A stretch of DNA of 64,000 bases from NCBI GenBank assembly GCA_947498505.1, contig CANMKG010000001.1, positions 248,001-312,000 on the forward strand. The letters are read 5' to 3'. A model generated the notes under the pieces. The model was not told the origin of the DNA. It did not search any database and saw only the letters and a program-made list of their open reading frames with translations. Shown here piece by piece: positions 62,979 through 64,000 of the stretch. Position numbers and translations under genes: made by a program. Positions within the stretch are counted from its first letter, which is position 1. Every line of letters begins with the position of its first letter. This stretch comes from an uncultured Maribacter sp. Its GTDB lineage: Bacteria; Bacteroidota; Bacteroidia; Flavobacteriales; Flavobacteriaceae.

Positions 62979-64000
62979 TTTTTAAAATAAGTAATTGGTC
63001 GGTTTTTAAAAGGGATTCTGAAATTAATGCACCCTGTATTTGTGGAGATTTAAGCCCTCTTGTAAATATATTTTTGCCTTTAAAAATACGTGCTTCATCC
63101 CATAAATTCGCATCAATAAAGGATTGTTGTGTTTTGCTTCCTCCTTCAACTAAAATGCTTGAAATATTATGTTTATGTGCTATTTTACATATTTCTGTAG
63201 GTAGATTTTTAGAAAAATCTACCTTTTCAAAATATGTGTTTTGAGTATTTTTTGTAATTTTTTCAGTTATTACGATAGTTTTACAACTATTGTCAAAAAC
63301 ATTAAAATTACTTGGTATTTTTAATTTTCGGTCAATTACAATACGTATAGGTTTTTTTCCTTTCCAACTTCGAGTATTAAGTTTTGGGTTGTCTTCAATA
63401 ATAGTGTTGGTTCCAGCTAGAATGGCTTGCTCTTCGCTGCGCCATTTGTGAACCAATTGTCTTGAATATTTGTTAGTAATCCAGTAGGGTTCAGGGGTGT
63501 TGTTTCTTAGTTTTTGATTTGGAGCAATAAATCCGTCCGAAGTTTCAGCCCATTTTAAAATAACGAACGGTCTTTTCTTTTCTTGAGAACAAAGAAAACG
63601 TTTATGATGCTCGCGACACTCATTTTCTAAAACGCCAAAAACAACTTCACAGCCAGCATTTTTTAATATTAGTATTCCATTACCAGAAACCAACGGGTTA
63701 GGGTCTGTGATGCCAATTATTACTTTAGGTATTTTATGTTGTACAATTAAGTTCGCACAAGGTGGCGTTTTGCCAAAATGCGAACAAGGTTCTAGAGTAA
63801 CATACAAAGTGGATTTTGCTAAAAGTAATTTGTTTTGTATACTATTTATTGCATTTACTTCAGCATGCGAACCTCCGTAAGGGCTTGTGAAACCCTCTCC
63901 GATAATTTTTTCATCATGAACAATTACACTCCCAACCATAGGATTTGGAGCAGTAGTTCCAAGACCATTTTTACCTAATTGAATACATCGGGAAATATAT
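62971..64000 (-). CDS. ribD: Riboflavin biosynthesis bifunctional deaminase/reductase RibD (N-terminus cut by window edge)
   Basis: The frame stays open to the right edge. The residues beyond the ATG at 63939 (YISRCIQLGKNGLGTTAPNP, then MVGSVIV) are typical RibD, so that ATG is internal and the true start lies outside the window. About 343 residues are visible. The deaminase has the zinc motifs HAEVNAI and LEPCSHFGKTPPCANLIV, and the reductase half includes VILKWAETSDGFIAP, AGTNTIIEDNPKLN and ILVEGGSKTQQSFIDANLWD. It carries out two successive steps of riboflavin synthesis. It leads the operon ribD-HAD-EamA-YigZ. Confidence 0.95.
   Translation of the reverse strand, partial: YISRCIQLGKNGLGTTAPNPMVGSVIVHDEKIIGEGFTSPYGGSHAEVNAINSIQNKLLLAKSTLYVTLEPCSHFGKTPPCANLIVQHKIPKVIIGITDPNPLVSGNGILILKNAGCEVVFGVLENECREHHKRFLCSQEKKRPFVILKWAETSDGFIAPNQKLRNNTPEPYWITNKYSRQLVHKWRSEEQAILAGTNTIIEDNPKLNTRSWKGKKPIRIVIDRKLKIPSNFNVFDNSCKTIVITEKITKNTQNTYFEKVDFSKNLPTEICKIAHKHNISSILVEGGSKTQQSFIDANLWDEARIFKGKNIFTRGLKSPQIQGALISESLLKTDQLLILKND

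Overview
The window is chromosomal DNA of a member of the Bacteroidota, most likely the family Flavobacteriaceae. It is A+T-rich and densely packed. Recognisable promoters follow the Bacteroidota pattern TTG-N19/20-TAnnTTTG, with few Shine-Dalgarno sequences. Many genes belong to families typical of flavobacteria: DUF4252, DUF4249 and DUF4294 proteins, TonB receptors with carboxypeptidase-like N-terminal domains, an Oar-like receptor, a SerB-SerA fusion, monomeric isocitrate dehydrogenase and long-form GAPDH. I found no phage, insertion sequence, CRISPR array, tRNA or rRNA. The species cannot be named from the sequence.

Layout. 1-332: start of rmuC, cut by the window edge. 398-6760: a vitamin B12 uptake locus. 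btuF-btuC-btuD (periplasmic binding protein, permease, ATPase) lie on the minus strand, opposite a cobalamin riboswitch that precedes btuB and a btuG-like surface lipoprotein. btuD has no visible ATG/GTG/TTG start that keeps its Walker A motif. 6840-8330: S41 protease lipoprotein. 8554-11221: an ECF sigma factor, a small membrane protein that looks like its anti-sigma factor, and three DUF4252 proteins. 11376-16578: MscS channel, purB, a helical protein of unknown function, a sirtuin without zinc cysteines, trmH, an SRPBCC protein and a VOC protein. 16613-19068: copper ATPase and metal-binding protein. 19152-22961: VOC protein, a carboxypeptidase-regulatory-like protein, DEAD-box helicase with a structured leader, and rdgB. 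23021-24868: ICMT-like methyltransferase, then a SatD-like/DUF3307 pair with an ATGA overlap. 25083-33944: SerB-SerA fusion, a PilJ-domain membrane sensor with a histidine-kinase-like H-box but no ATPase domain, rlmH, nadC, yihY, DUF2147, priA and an orphan LytTR regulator.

34178-35286: rpsF-rpsR-rplI. 35394-46402: Oar-like receptor, hisS, NUDIX, M42 peptidase, DUF4294/DUF6095 genes and a TonB receptor/DUF4249 pair. 46524-54381: icd, a 0.6-kb stretch with no convincing gene, rplS, trmD, a coiled-coil membrane protein, GAPDH and DegP. 54509-64000: dapF, GNAT, mltG and a lysozyme-like gene face dnaA, a low-molecular-weight tyrosine phosphatase and an RsmI-like methyltransferase. Thioesterase, YigZ, EamA transporter, HAD phosphatase and the start-truncated ribD follow.

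Most of the window is housekeeping. The parts most worth attention are the B12 locus, the ECF/DUF4252 cluster, the SatD-like/DUF3307 pair and the PilJ sensor. Many convergent gene pairs are separated by strong hairpin terminators, some of which overlap coding sequence.
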